A DNA stretch of 36,748 nucleotides from Bacteroidales bacterium (lineage in GTDB: Bacteria; Bacteroidota; Bacteroidia; Bacteroidales; F082), in contig JAKSMW010000019.1 of NCBI GenBank assembly GCA_024400395.1, positions 1-36,748 of the forward strand, in the 5' to 3' direction. The notes beneath the pieces were generated by a model. The model did not search any database, was not told the origin of the DNA, and worked only from the letters and a program-made list of their open reading frames with translations. Position 1 is the stretch's first letter. The number at the start of each line of letters is the position of its first letter. The position numbers and the translations under genes are program-made. This document shows, in pieces, positions 8,381 to 16,322 of the stretch.

Positions 8381-9661
8381 TTACAATCTTGCCAAATCTT
8401 CAATCTCAATCGGCAAATCACCGAAGAGGTTAATCGGTTCATTTTCAGTGATTAAGATGTCGTCTTCAAGTCTGATGCCGATACCTTCCTCGCGGATGTA
8501 AATGCCAGGCTCGCACGAAAGCACCATGCCCGCCTTGAACGGCTCGTACTTGTCGAGGTTGTCGTGGCAGTCCAAACCGACGTGGTGAGCCATGCCATGC
8601 ATGAGATATTTCTTGTACATCGGTTTTTCAGGCTCTTGATTATCAACGTCTTGCTGCGTGAAAAGTCCGAGTTTTATCATTTCTTTTTCCATCAAGGCGT
8701 ATGTCGTGCGGTTTATCTCGTCAATTGTGTGGCCGATTTTATAGAGCTTCGTAATCTCTTTTTTCACTCTTAAAACGGCTTCGTAACATTCTTTTTGCCG
8801 AGGCGTGAACTTGCCGTTCACCGTGATTGTCCTGCTTAAGTCGGAGGCGTAATTTTTATATTCGCAACCCATGTCGAAAAGCAGTAAGTCGTTGTCATTC
8901 AAGATGCTGTCGTTTTTGGAGTAATGCAGGCAACATGCGTTTCTGCCTCCTGCGACGATTGGGTGGAAAGCGTGTCCGGAAGCGTTGTTCATCTTGAAGA
9001 TGTATTCCATCTCGGCCTGCATCTCATATTCGTAACGTCTTGGTTTTACGGTCTTTACGCAATGCAGGAACGCTTTTCCAGTGATGTCGCAGGCCTGTTT
9101 GATGATTCCGATTTCCTCTTCCGACTTGATTTTTCGCAACGTATTTAATATAGGTGCTGAACGTTCAAATTTATGAAGTGGGTACTGATTCATGATTTCC
9201 TTCACGAAACGTTCTTGGATTGTCACGACCTTCGTCTCAAAACGTGAATATTCGTAAAGGTTCAGATAAACTGTTTCTGCATTGAGAATCAGTTCTTTGA
9301 GGATGTCGTTGAAACCGTCTGCATACATCACGTTTTCGCATCCCGATATTTTTTTGGCTTGTTTTGCGTCAAGCATTTCCCCGCGCCAGATGGCCTTCGT
9401 CTCGCTGTAAGGCTCAATGAAAAGTATCTCACGCATTGCCGGATTCGGGTGGTCGGGATAAATAATCAGAAATGCGCCCTCGCGGTCAATTCCGGTGAGG
9501 TAAAAGAAGTCGGAATTCTGACGGTAAGGATAGCATTGGTCGCCGTTTCTCGGCATCTCTTCGTTCGCAGTGAAGACGGCAATGGAGTTTTTTTTCATCG
9601 CCGAAGCGAAATTCTTTCTGTTCTTGACAAAAAGCGAATTTGGTATGTTGTTGATTGACAT
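8381..9661 (-). CDS. Aminopeptidase P family protein, second copy (M24B)
   Basis: I place the start at the ATG giving MSINNIPNSLFV (426 residues). A longer reading would overlap the -7 promoter at 9742-9749 and begin with an implausible basic stretch. The M24B metal ligands are visible in LLFDMGCEYKNYASDLSRT, HGMAHHVGLDCHD, CEPGIYI and GIRLEDDILIT. It resembles E. coli PepP-type enzymes (Xaa-Pro dipeptide or oligopeptide cleavage). Compared with the first copy it is shorter by about 45 residues. It leads an apparent two-gene unit with the SGNH-like hydrolase. Confidence 0.9.
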   Translation of the reverse strand: MSINNIPNSLFVKNRKNFASAMKKNSIAVFTANEEMPRNGDQCYPYRQNSDFFYLTGIDREGAFLIIYPDHPNPAMREILFIEPYSETKAIWRGEMLDAKQAKKISGCENVMYADGFNDILKELILNAETVYLNLYEYSRFETKVVTIQERFVKEIMNQYPLHKFERSAPILNTLRKIKSEEEIGIIKQACDITGKAFLHCVKTVKPRRYEYEMQAEMEYIFKMNNASGHAFHPIVAGGRNACCLHYSKNDSILNDNDLLLFDMGCEYKNYASDLSRTITVNGKFTPRQKECYEAVLRVKKEITKLYKIGHTIDEINRTTYALMEKEMIKLGLFTQQDVDNQEPEKPMYKKYLMHGMAHHVGLDCHDNLDKYEPFKAGMVLSCEPGIYIREEGIGIRLEDDILITENEPINLFGDLPIEIEDLARL

Positions 9662-9741
9662 TGTATTACGTTTATCTGATGATTTCAAATTTTTATGCGG
9701 ACAATGTTTTCTCAAATTTTGTCCGTTTTTTTTAATACGCA

Positions 9742-9749
9742 CAAAAATA
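9742..9749 (-). promoter_or_regulatory. -7 box for the second aminopeptidase P
   Basis: TATTTTTG on the minus strand, about 80 nt before the chosen ATG. It argues against the longer upstream start. Confidence 0.6.
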
Positions 9750-9826
9750 ATGAAATTTTTTGGAATAATTTTTTAATTTCAAATTTAAAAAAATTGTAAT
9801 TTTACGGAACTAAAATAAAAAGTCAA

Positions 9827-10486
9827 ATGAAAGCTAAATTTTTACTATTTGCATGCGTTATTGTGTTGAGTATCAATGTGTCGGCACAATATAAGGAATT
9901 CCAATTCGGTTTAATGGGACAGCCAGGTTGCAGCTGGTTCAAGGATTCAAACGATAACATCTCTGATGTCAAAAACAAATTCACCTCGAAATATGGGATT
10001 TTTGGTTCGTATTATTTGACCGAAAACTACGGTTTTACTTCTGGAATAGTCATTAAAAACATGGGTGCACGCTATGATTTCAACTATGTCACCGAAGCGT
10101 TTATGACCAAATATCGTCATGATTTCAAAAACACATATTTGGAAATTCCGGTTCTTTTCAAAGGCAGGACCGACCAGTTTTCGAGATTCAGGGTGCTTGG
10201 CGAGTTCGGTGTCGGCTTTGACTTCCTCGTCAGCAACAACGAATCTTTTTCCAATATCTTTGGCCCGGACGAACATCTGAAACTTAAATACCGCACTTTC
10301 TGCCCGACGTTGATGATTGGACTCGGAACGGAGATAAACATTTATAAATCAAGTTCTGTGCTGTTAGAACTCGTGTTCGACAAAGGCCTTGCAAACATGA
10401 TCAGGAAAACCGACGAAACCGAAAATTACTACGATTCCGCAATGAAGACGACCTGTCTATATCTGCAAATCGGTTTCATTTTCTAA
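9827..10486 (+). CDS. PorT-family outer membrane beta-barrel protein
   Basis: The 219-residue product has a signal peptide (MKAKFLLFACVIVLSINVSA). Repeated amphipathic beta strands follow (YGIFGSYYLTENYGFTSGIVI, NTYLEIPVLFKGR, RVLGEFGVGFDFLV) and the C-terminus is aromatic (LQIGFIF). This is the pattern of the Bacteroidota outer membrane beta-barrel domain related to PorT. LEIPVLFK is the most typical stretch. It inserts in the outer membrane; no transport substrate can be assigned. The stop is 5 nt before the nitrilase-like gene, which suggests one transcript. Confidence 0.85.
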   Translation: MKAKFLLFACVIVLSINVSAQYKEFQFGLMGQPGCSWFKDSNDNISDVKNKFTSKYGIFGSYYLTENYGFTSGIVIKNMGARYDFNYVTEAFMTKYRHDFKNTYLEIPVLFKGRTDQFSRFRVLGEFGVGFDFLVSNNESFSNIFGPDEHLKLKYRTFCPTLMIGLGTEINIYKSSSVLLELVFDKGLANMIRKTDETENYYDSAMKTTCLYLQIGFIF

Positions 10487-10491
10487 AAAAC

Positions 10492-11313
10492 ATGAAGATA
10501 ACTTTAGCTCAGAAAAGTTTCACTTCGTGTGATATTGACTTGAATGTCAACAAGATAATTGAGTCAGCACATGAGGCGAAAGGTTCGAGTCTTGTGATTT
10601 TTCCGGAATTTTCTGTTTGTGGTGTCAATCCATACGACCATCTTCATGATGAAAGTTTTGTTGAGAAATGCGAGAAAGCACTCGACCGAATCGCCGCCGA
10701 ATGTGAACACGTTGCGGTGTTGGTCGGTTGTCCGATAAGAAACATTTCCGGCAAAGGGAAACCGTTTTACAATGCAGCGGTGTATATGTTTCAAGGACAG
10801 CGTAAAGTGTTCAAAAAGAAACAGATAGGACTCGCTGACAAACGTGAACTCGACTTTTTCGAGCCTTCGGATGTGAATGAGATTCTTCAAGTCGGCTGCC
10901 ATAAATTCGCCGTCACAATCGGAAGCGACCTATATAATATAGGTGAAGACGAATTTCTGATTCAAAACAGAGTCGATGAACTGATGACCCTCGCACCTGA
11001 CGTGATTATCAACATGGCTTCTGAAGAATTTGATTATCATAAGATTACAAGACATCGTGATCAACTGCGGCAGAATGTTTTGAAGACAGAGCGTCCGTTG
11101 GTTTATGTCAACAATGTCGGCAAAAGCGAAGGGAAGATTTTTGGCGGCCATTCGATGATTTTTGGTTACGAAGGCTACGTCGTGGCGTCAAATCCTTTCT
11201 TTGAAGAAAAAGTCAACGATGTCGATCTGGTTTGCCTTATTTCAATGAAACAATCTGATATTCAAGATATTCCATCGGAAAAGGAATTGGAGAACTTAAT
11301 CAGTAAACTGTAA
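10492..11313 (+). CDS. Carbon-nitrogen hydrolase domain protein resembling the NadE glutaminase domain, lacking the catalytic Cys
   Basis: The 273-residue product aligns by motif with the N-terminal glutaminase domain of glutamine-dependent NAD synthetase. LVIFPEFSVCG carries catalytic Glu39, and the Lys cluster FKKKQIGLADKREL holds the Lys. The region PLVYVNNVGKSEGKIFGGHS matches NadE's VYVNQVGG segment. At the nucleophile site, where NadE has ICEDLW, this protein reads IGSDLY (residues 143-148), so Cys is replaced by Gly144. There is no synthetase (ATP-pyrophosphatase) domain. It is thus probably a pseudoenzyme or has a changed activity. It follows the PorT-like gene by 5 nt and converges on the phosphorylase gene. 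Confidence 0.8.
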   Translation: MKITLAQKSFTSCDIDLNVNKIIESAHEAKGSSLVIFPEFSVCGVNPYDHLHDESFVEKCEKALDRIAAECEHVAVLVGCPIRNISGKGKPFYNAAVYMFQGQRKVFKKKQIGLADKRELDFFEPSDVNEILQVGCHKFAVTIGSDLYNIGEDEFLIQNRVDELMTLAPDVIINMASEEFDYHKITRHRDQLRQNVLKTERPLVYVNNVGKSEGKIFGGHSMIFGYEGYVVASNPFFEEKVNDVDLVCLISMKQSDIQDIPSEKELENLISKL

Positions 11314-11318
11314 AGTTG

Positions 11319-11337
11319 AAAACCTTTTTTAGGTTTT
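11319..11337. terminator. Bidirectional terminator between convergent genes
   Basis: AAAACCT, a 5-T loop and AGGTTTT sit in the 33-bp gap between two convergent stops. Confidence 0.6.
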
Positions 11338-11346
11338 AACATCAAT

Positions 11347-12219
11347 TTATATTCTGTCTAAAACCGTGACAATCAGTTTTTCCATTGTCGGGTGATAGTT
11401 TGGCGAGAATTTTTCCAAGACGCGGTTCGCTGCTATTGCGCAGACTGTCAATGCGTTGTGTCCTAATATCTTAGCTAATAAAAACAATGCTGACGACTCC
11501 ATTTCGAAGTTGGTGATTTTCCATTCGTTGAATCTGAAGTTTTCAATGTTCGTGTTAAGATTCGGATAATTGAGTTCGGCTCGGACGCAACGTCCTTGCG
11601 GACCGTAAAAGCCTGGAGATGTGGCGGTTATGCCTTTGTTAAAACCTTCGGCAACTCTGTTGAAAAGATTTGATGACGATTCGACCATGTATGGTTTTGG
11701 CAAATCGGTGGGGTAGTTCAAGTCTCTGATGAAAGCATTAGTCATTTCATTGTCAATCACCGACTTATAACCTTTGTAGAAATATGCGAGACCGTCAAAT
11801 CCGACGGCATAACGTGAAGCGACGCAGGTGTCAACGTCAATTTCAGGTTGAAGTGCGCCGCTCGTCCCGATGCGTATTAGATTCAAAGTCCTGTGAGTGG
11901 CGTTTGGAATGCGTTTTTCAAAGTCGATGTTTGCCACGGCATCGAGTTCATTCACCACGATGTCAATGTTGTCGGTTCCCATTCCGGTTGACATCGCTGT
12001 GACGCGTTTTCCTTTGTAAGTGCCTGTGTGTGTGATTATTTCGCGGTTGCTTCTTTTATATTCTATGTTGTCAAAATATTTTGAAACCATCGAAACACGA
12101 TTTGGGTCGCCGACTAAAATCACATTGTCGGCCAACATTTCCGGAAACAAATTCAGATGATATATCGCACCTTCTTCATTGAAGACCAATTGCGAATTTG
12201 GTATGGGTTGAACGTTCAT
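11347..12219 (-). CDS. Nucleoside phosphorylase (uridine phosphorylase-like)
   Basis: The 290-residue product belongs to the PNP/UDP phosphorylase family, which splits nucleosides with phosphate for salvage. Motifs are VGDPNRVSMVSKYF (phosphate-binding loop), ITHTGTYKGKRVTAMSTGMG, IRIGTSGALQPEIDV and NFEMESSALFLLAKILG (the ribose-binding Glu-Met-Glu stretch). NP-I members are usually about 250 residues; this one is slightly longer, as in the Bacteroidota subgroup. Base specificity cannot be decided. A TATTTTTG box lies 18 nt upstream of the ATG. Confidence 0.88.
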   Translation of the reverse strand: MNVQPIPNSQLVFNEEGAIYHLNLFPEMLADNVILVGDPNRVSMVSKYFDNIEYKRSNREIITHTGTYKGKRVTAMSTGMGTDNIDIVVNELDAVANIDFEKRIPNATHRTLNLIRIGTSGALQPEIDVDTCVASRYAVGFDGLAYFYKGYKSVIDNEMTNAFIRDLNYPTDLPKPYMVESSSNLFNRVAEGFNKGITATSPGFYGPQGRCVRAELNYPNLNTNIENFRFNEWKITNFEMESSALFLLAKILGHNALTVCAIAANRVLEKFSPNYHPTMEKLIVTVLDRI

Positions 12220-12236
12220 TTGTAAAAAAATTTTTG

Positions 12237-12244
12237 CAAAAATA
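12237..12244 (-). promoter_or_regulatory. -7 box for the nucleoside phosphorylase
   Basis: TATTTTTG on the minus strand, very close to the ATG, implying a short leader. Confidence 0.55.
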
Positions 12245-12316
12245 ATGCTTTTTTATGGTAAAAAGTCCGCAAATGTTAAAAATTGTAAAAATCGTGAAAA
12301 CAAAGATTTTAATGTG

Positions 12317-12324
12317 TAACTTTG
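12317..12324 (+). promoter_or_regulatory. -7 box for cinA
   Basis: TAACTTTG followed by CAGCC, 30 nt before the cinA ATG. It probably drives the cinA-gldB-yifB run. Confidence 0.75.
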
Positions 12325-12354
12325 CAGCCTGAATTTTTAGTTTTTGACTTTATC

Positions 12355-13617
12355 ATGAAGACGAATAACGACTTTGTAAAAGCAAAGATAATCTCAATTG
12401 GTGACGAACTGCTGATTGGCCAGGTGGTGAACACCAATGCTTCTTGGCTCGGTAATAAATTGACAACCAATGGAATACAGGTTGTTTCGACATTGACTAT
12501 AGGCGATGGTGAGAAGGATATTTTGGATGCGCTGACAGCGTGTTCGGATGTTGATGTCGTGGCGATTACTGGCGGCCTCGGACCTACTGCCGATGATATT
12601 ACGAAGCCAACGATGTGCAAATATTTTGATACGGAGTTGGAATTTTGTCAGGATGCGTACGATAACATAATGAGTATCTTTAAGTTACGTGGCTATCCGA
12701 TGAGCAAGCGCAACGAAGGTCAGGCATATATCCCGAAAGCATGTAAATATATTCCAAATCGTTATGGCACAGCACCTTGCATGTGGTTTGAGAAAGGAAA
12801 GACGGTTTATGTCTCGATGCCGGGAGTGCCTTTTGAGATGAAAAACGTTTTTGAGAAAGAGATTTTGCCGATGCTTTTGGAACATTTCAAAGTGACACCT
12901 TATTTAAGTAAGGTGGTAATGACGACGGGTGTCGGCGAGTCGTTTCTTGCTGATAAAATCAAAGACTGGGAGGAGGCGTTGCCCGACTTCCTTTCATTGG
13001 CGTATCTGCCGCAATACGGAATGGTGAAACTGCGTTTGGACGGTCGTCATCCAGATAGAGATTTACTTCAGGAAACACTTGATAATGAAATAGATAAGCT
13101 TGTTTCGCTGATTGGCGACCATGTCTTCGGATATGATGAAATTTCGATTGCGGAGGCTGTTTTCAAACTTTTAAAAACAAAAGGTAAAACCGTCGCTTCA
13201 GCCGAAAGCTGTACCGGCGGAACCATCGCTAAAATGATAACGTCGATACCAGGAAGCTCGGCGGTGTTTAAAGGCACTGTCGTTTCGTATGCCACGGAGG
13301 TGAAAGAAAATGTCTTGAATGTCAGTCATTTAGATGTTGAAAAATATACAGTTGTGAGCAAGCAGGTCGTCGAGCAGATGGCTGCCGGAGTGAGAAATTT
13401 ATTGAAAACGGATTATGCCGTCGCGACTACAGGCGTCGCAGGTCCTGACGGCGGAACCGAGCTGACACCAGTCGGGACCGTGTGGATAGCCGTCGCGACA
13501 CCTGATGGCGTTGTCTCAAAAATCAATAATTTTGGCAAAGACAGAGGCAATAACATAGAACGCGCTTCCATCACGGCTTTGGAAATGTTGAGACAGGAAT
13601 TGAAAAAATTAAATTGA
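12355..13617 (+). CDS. cinA: CinA family nicotinamide mononucleotide deamidase-related protein
   Basis: The start is the ATG giving MKTNNDFVKAKIISIGDELL (420 residues), just after the promoter. The N-terminal half is the COG1058/MoCF-like domain: IISIGDELLIGQ and TGGLGPTADDITK, a putative ADP-ribose pyrophosphatase fold. The C-terminal half is the CinA amidase domain with SAESCTGGTIAKMITSIPGS and TTGVAGPDGGT, carrying the Ser nucleophile of NMN deamidases. The length fits full-length CinA. Its role is pyridine nucleotide recycling. The next gene starts 1 nt after the stop, so they are co-transcribed. Confidence 0.93.
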   Translation: MKTNNDFVKAKIISIGDELLIGQVVNTNASWLGNKLTTNGIQVVSTLTIGDGEKDILDALTACSDVDVVAITGGLGPTADDITKPTMCKYFDTELEFCQDAYDNIMSIFKLRGYPMSKRNEGQAYIPKACKYIPNRYGTAPCMWFEKGKTVYVSMPGVPFEMKNVFEKEILPMLLEHFKVTPYLSKVVMTTGVGESFLADKIKDWEEALPDFLSLAYLPQYGMVKLRLDGRHPDRDLLQETLDNEIDKLVSLIGDHVFGYDEISIAEAVFKLLKTKGKTVASAESCTGGTIAKMITSIPGSSAVFKGTVVSYATEVKENVLNVSHLDVEKYTVVSKQVVEQMAAGVRNLLKTDYAVATTGVAGPDGGTELTPVGTVWIAVATPDGVVSKINNFGKDRGNNIERASITALEMLRQELKKLN

Positions 13618-13618
13618 T

Positions 13619-14620
13619 ATGAGAAATATTTTAATTGCTTTGCTTGCAGTCATTTTTGTATCATGTTCAAATTCAACAGGATACAAAAAGAAACTTGACA
13701 TAAATTGCAGTGATAGAGAGCCTTTGGAATTGGTGGTCAAACAATACAACAAGGCACTTTTCAGCCTTGACACTGCAAATTTTGCTGAAGAAATATCAGC
13801 TTTGCATGATGATTTTCCTGAATTGATTCCGTCAGACCTTGATGAGGAACAGATAAATTTTCTTAAGTTGTTTGTAATTGACACTTTCTGCTTGAGAATC
13901 AATAAGATGGTAGAGCAGGCGTTTCCTGACATCGCTTTTGTTGAAGATGATGTGAAATCGGTTTATCAGCATTTGAATTATTATTTCCCTGAAATTCCGG
14001 TGCTTCCGACATACACATACGTCTCTGGAATTGACATGTCAAGTGGTCCGGTTATGCTTGCTGACAATTATGTGATGATAAGTCTCGATTATTATTTTGG
14101 GAATAAAAACCTGATTTACGATTATGTGGGGATGCCGCGTTTCATGTCGGTGCGTTGCAGGCCTGAGAATATGCCGCGAGATTTAGCACAAGCATTGTAT
14201 TTCAAGTATTTACGTCAGAATGTCATCTCAAAGGACGTTCTTTCTGAGATGATTGAGAGAGGGAAAATGTATTATTTCATTGAAGCGATGACACCGTCGG
14301 TGGCTGATTCTGTTTTGCTTGGATATTCTGCGAAACAGATGAAGTGGGCTGGCGATAATGAGGGTCAGGTTTGGGCTTCTGTTGTTGGAAACAAGATGTT
14401 GTATAGCAATAATTTGGAAATAAAACGGATGCTTTTCAATGAGGGGCCGTTTACGGCGGCGTTTTCGGAGGAGGCGCCGGCGCGTCTCGGCGATTTCCTC
14501 GGACTTCAGATTGTACGTTCGTTCATGTCGTCGAATGATGTCACACTGACTAACCTGTTGAATATCACTGATGAACAGGAGATTTTCCAGATGTCGCAAT
14601 ACAAACCGTCGAAAAGATAA
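13619..14620 (+). CDS. gldB: GldB-like lipoprotein
   Basis: The 333-residue product has a lipobox (VIFVSC) after a short signal peptide. The body carries GldB landmarks: ISLDYYFG after a strand reading MLADNYVMI, MIERGKMYYFIEAM, a NEGQVWASVVGNKMLYS stretch, and NEGPFTAAFSEEAPARLGDF followed by GLQIVRSFM near the end. GldB is an essential lipoprotein of the gliding/T9SS gene set in Flavobacteria; non-gliding Bacteroidota also keep it. Its presence agrees with the T9SS cargo proteins in the window. It sits in a cinA-gldB-yifB run. Confidence 0.82.
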   Translation: MRNILIALLAVIFVSCSNSTGYKKKLDINCSDREPLELVVKQYNKALFSLDTANFAEEISALHDDFPELIPSDLDEEQINFLKLFVIDTFCLRINKMVEQAFPDIAFVEDDVKSVYQHLNYYFPEIPVLPTYTYVSGIDMSSGPVMLADNYVMISLDYYFGNKNLIYDYVGMPRFMSVRCRPENMPRDLAQALYFKYLRQNVISKDVLSEMIERGKMYYFIEAMTPSVADSVLLGYSAKQMKWAGDNEGQVWASVVGNKMLYSNNLEIKRMLFNEGPFTAAFSEEAPARLGDFLGLQIVRSFMSSNDVTLTNLLNITDEQEIFQMSQYKPSKR

Positions 14621-14669
14621 GGATGAAATGACTGCCGCGGTCGCGTGACGGAGAACGCCGCCGCATTAC

Positions 14670-14736
14670 ACAATCGGGGCTGCCGCCTCGGTTGTTGGTA
14701 TTTTGAACATTGCACAGACAACCGCACAATTGTCTG
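14670..14736 (+). other. Two hairpins in the gldB-yifB gap
   Basis: 14670-14680 pairs with 14685-14695 (11 bp with two G-T pairs, loop TGCC), and AGACAA at 14716-14721 pairs with TTGTCT at 14730-14735. The 154-bp gap is locally GC-rich. The hairpins could attenuate or process the transcript before yifB; there is no strong T run. Confidence 0.35.
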
Positions 14737-14774
14737 AGCATGGTTATTGTCATTTTATTTTTAGAAATCAAATA

Positions 14775-16307
14775 ATGTTAGTAAAAACTTATGGAAGTGC
14801 CCTGAACGGCATTGATGCAATCACGGTAACAATTGAAGTGAACATCGACCGCGGTGTGCAGTTTTTTCTTGTCGGACTGCCCGACAGTGCGGTGAAAGAA
14901 AGCCAGCAACGAATTGAATCAGCATTGAGTAACAATGGGTTAAAGTATCCGAAGCGGAAAATTACGATTAATATGGCACCTGCCGACATCAGGAAGGAAG
15001 GCTCGCATTACGACCTTCCGTTGGCGATAGCCATCCTTGCCGCATCGGAACAGGTGAAGGACGACATGCTCGACAAATACGTCCTCATGGGAGAGCTGTC
15101 ACTCGACGGAAGCATCAACCCGATTAAAGGTGCGTTGCCAATCGCGATTAAGGCGGCGGAAGACGGATTCAAAGGAGTCATCATTCCGAAAGTGAACGCA
15201 AAAGAAGCCGCTGTCGTTGAAGACATCGAGGTTTACGGCGTTGAAACGATAATGGATGTCATCAACTTTTTCAATGGTTTTCAACATGTTGAGCCGACGA
15301 AGTTAAGCATGGATGACGAGCCTAACGGCGATTTCTATGACTTCGACTTCGCTGATGTGAAAGGGCAGGAGAACATCAAAAGGGCGTTGGAAGTGGCTTC
15401 CGCCGGCTCGCACAACGTGATCCTTATCGGCTCACCAGGTTCGGGAAAGACGATGTTGGCGAAACGTCTGCCGAGCATCTTGCCGCCGATGACGTTGAAG
15501 GAAGCGTTGGAAACCACGAAGATACATTCTGTCGTCGGACTGCTGGCGCATGACGTGTCGTTGCTTCGGACGCGTCCGTTCCGCAGCCCGCATCACACGA
15601 CGTCGTATGTCGGGCTTGTGGGCGGCGGCACTTACCCGCAGCCCGGCGAGGTGAGCCTTGCGCATAACGGCGTTTTATTTCTTGACGAGTTCGGTGAGTT
15701 CAAAAGAAACGTACTTGAAGTTCTAAGGCAGCCGATGGAAGACCGTGTCGTGACGATAGCGCGGGCGAAACAGACTGTCGAGTTCCCGGCGAGTTTCATG
15801 CTTGTCGCCGCGATGAACCCGTGTCCGTGCGGCTACTACAACCACCCGACAATGGAATGCACCTGCAAACCAGGCGTCGTCGAGCAGTATCTCAACCGCA
15901 TTTCAGGGCCGATTTTAGATAGAATCGACCTTCATGTAGAAGTGACGCCTGTACCTTTTGAAGACCTCACGAAAATCAAAACCGGAGAGAAAAGCTCCGT
16001 TGTCCGCGAACGCGTGGTGAAGGCGCGCATGATTCAGACACAACGTTTCGCCGACGTGCCGGGCGTTCACTGCAACTCGCAGATGACAACGAAACTAATA
16101 CAACAGTATTGCCAACTCGACAGGGAATGCAGTGCGTTGCTGAAAAACGCAATGGAACGGCTGAACCTCTCGGCACGTGCTTACGACAGAATCCTGAAAG
16201 TTTCAAGAACAATCGCTGACCTTGACAACTCATTGGAAATCAATGCTGGACATCTGTCGGAGGCGATACAATACAGAAGCCTGGACAGGGAGAACTGGGG
16301 AAAGTGA
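14775..16307 (+). CDS. YifB family Mg chelatase-like AAA ATPase (ComM homologue)
   Basis: The start is the ATG giving MLVKTYGSALNGIDA, the canonical family beginning (510 residues; the usual length is about 510). The N-terminal lon-like fold carries GVQFFLVGLPDSAVKESQQR. Walker A is GSPGSGKTMLAKR, followed by RPFRSPHHTTS, GEVSLAHNGVLFLDEFGEF (Walker B) and NPCPCGYYNHP with Cys residues. Family members such as ComM are hexameric helicases that promote branch migration in natural transformation. Nothing nearby indicates competence genes. It converges on the TonB receptor gene, with 15 bp between the stops. Confidence 0.92.
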   Translation: MLVKTYGSALNGIDAITVTIEVNIDRGVQFFLVGLPDSAVKESQQRIESALSNNGLKYPKRKITINMAPADIRKEGSHYDLPLAIAILAASEQVKDDMLDKYVLMGELSLDGSINPIKGALPIAIKAAEDGFKGVIIPKVNAKEAAVVEDIEVYGVETIMDVINFFNGFQHVEPTKLSMDDEPNGDFYDFDFADVKGQENIKRALEVASAGSHNVILIGSPGSGKTMLAKRLPSILPPMTLKEALETTKIHSVVGLLAHDVSLLRTRPFRSPHHTTSYVGLVGGGTYPQPGEVSLAHNGVLFLDEFGEFKRNVLEVLRQPMEDRVVTIARAKQTVEFPASFMLVAAMNPCPCGYYNHPTMECTCKPGVVEQYLNRISGPILDRIDLHVEVTPVPFEDLTKIKTGEKSSVVRERVVKARMIQTQRFADVPGVHCNSQMTTKLIQQYCQLDRECSALLKNAMERLNLSARAYDRILKVSRTIADLDNSLEINAGHLSEAIQYRSLDRENWGK

Positions 16308-16322
16308 TTTGGTTGGAGAAAT

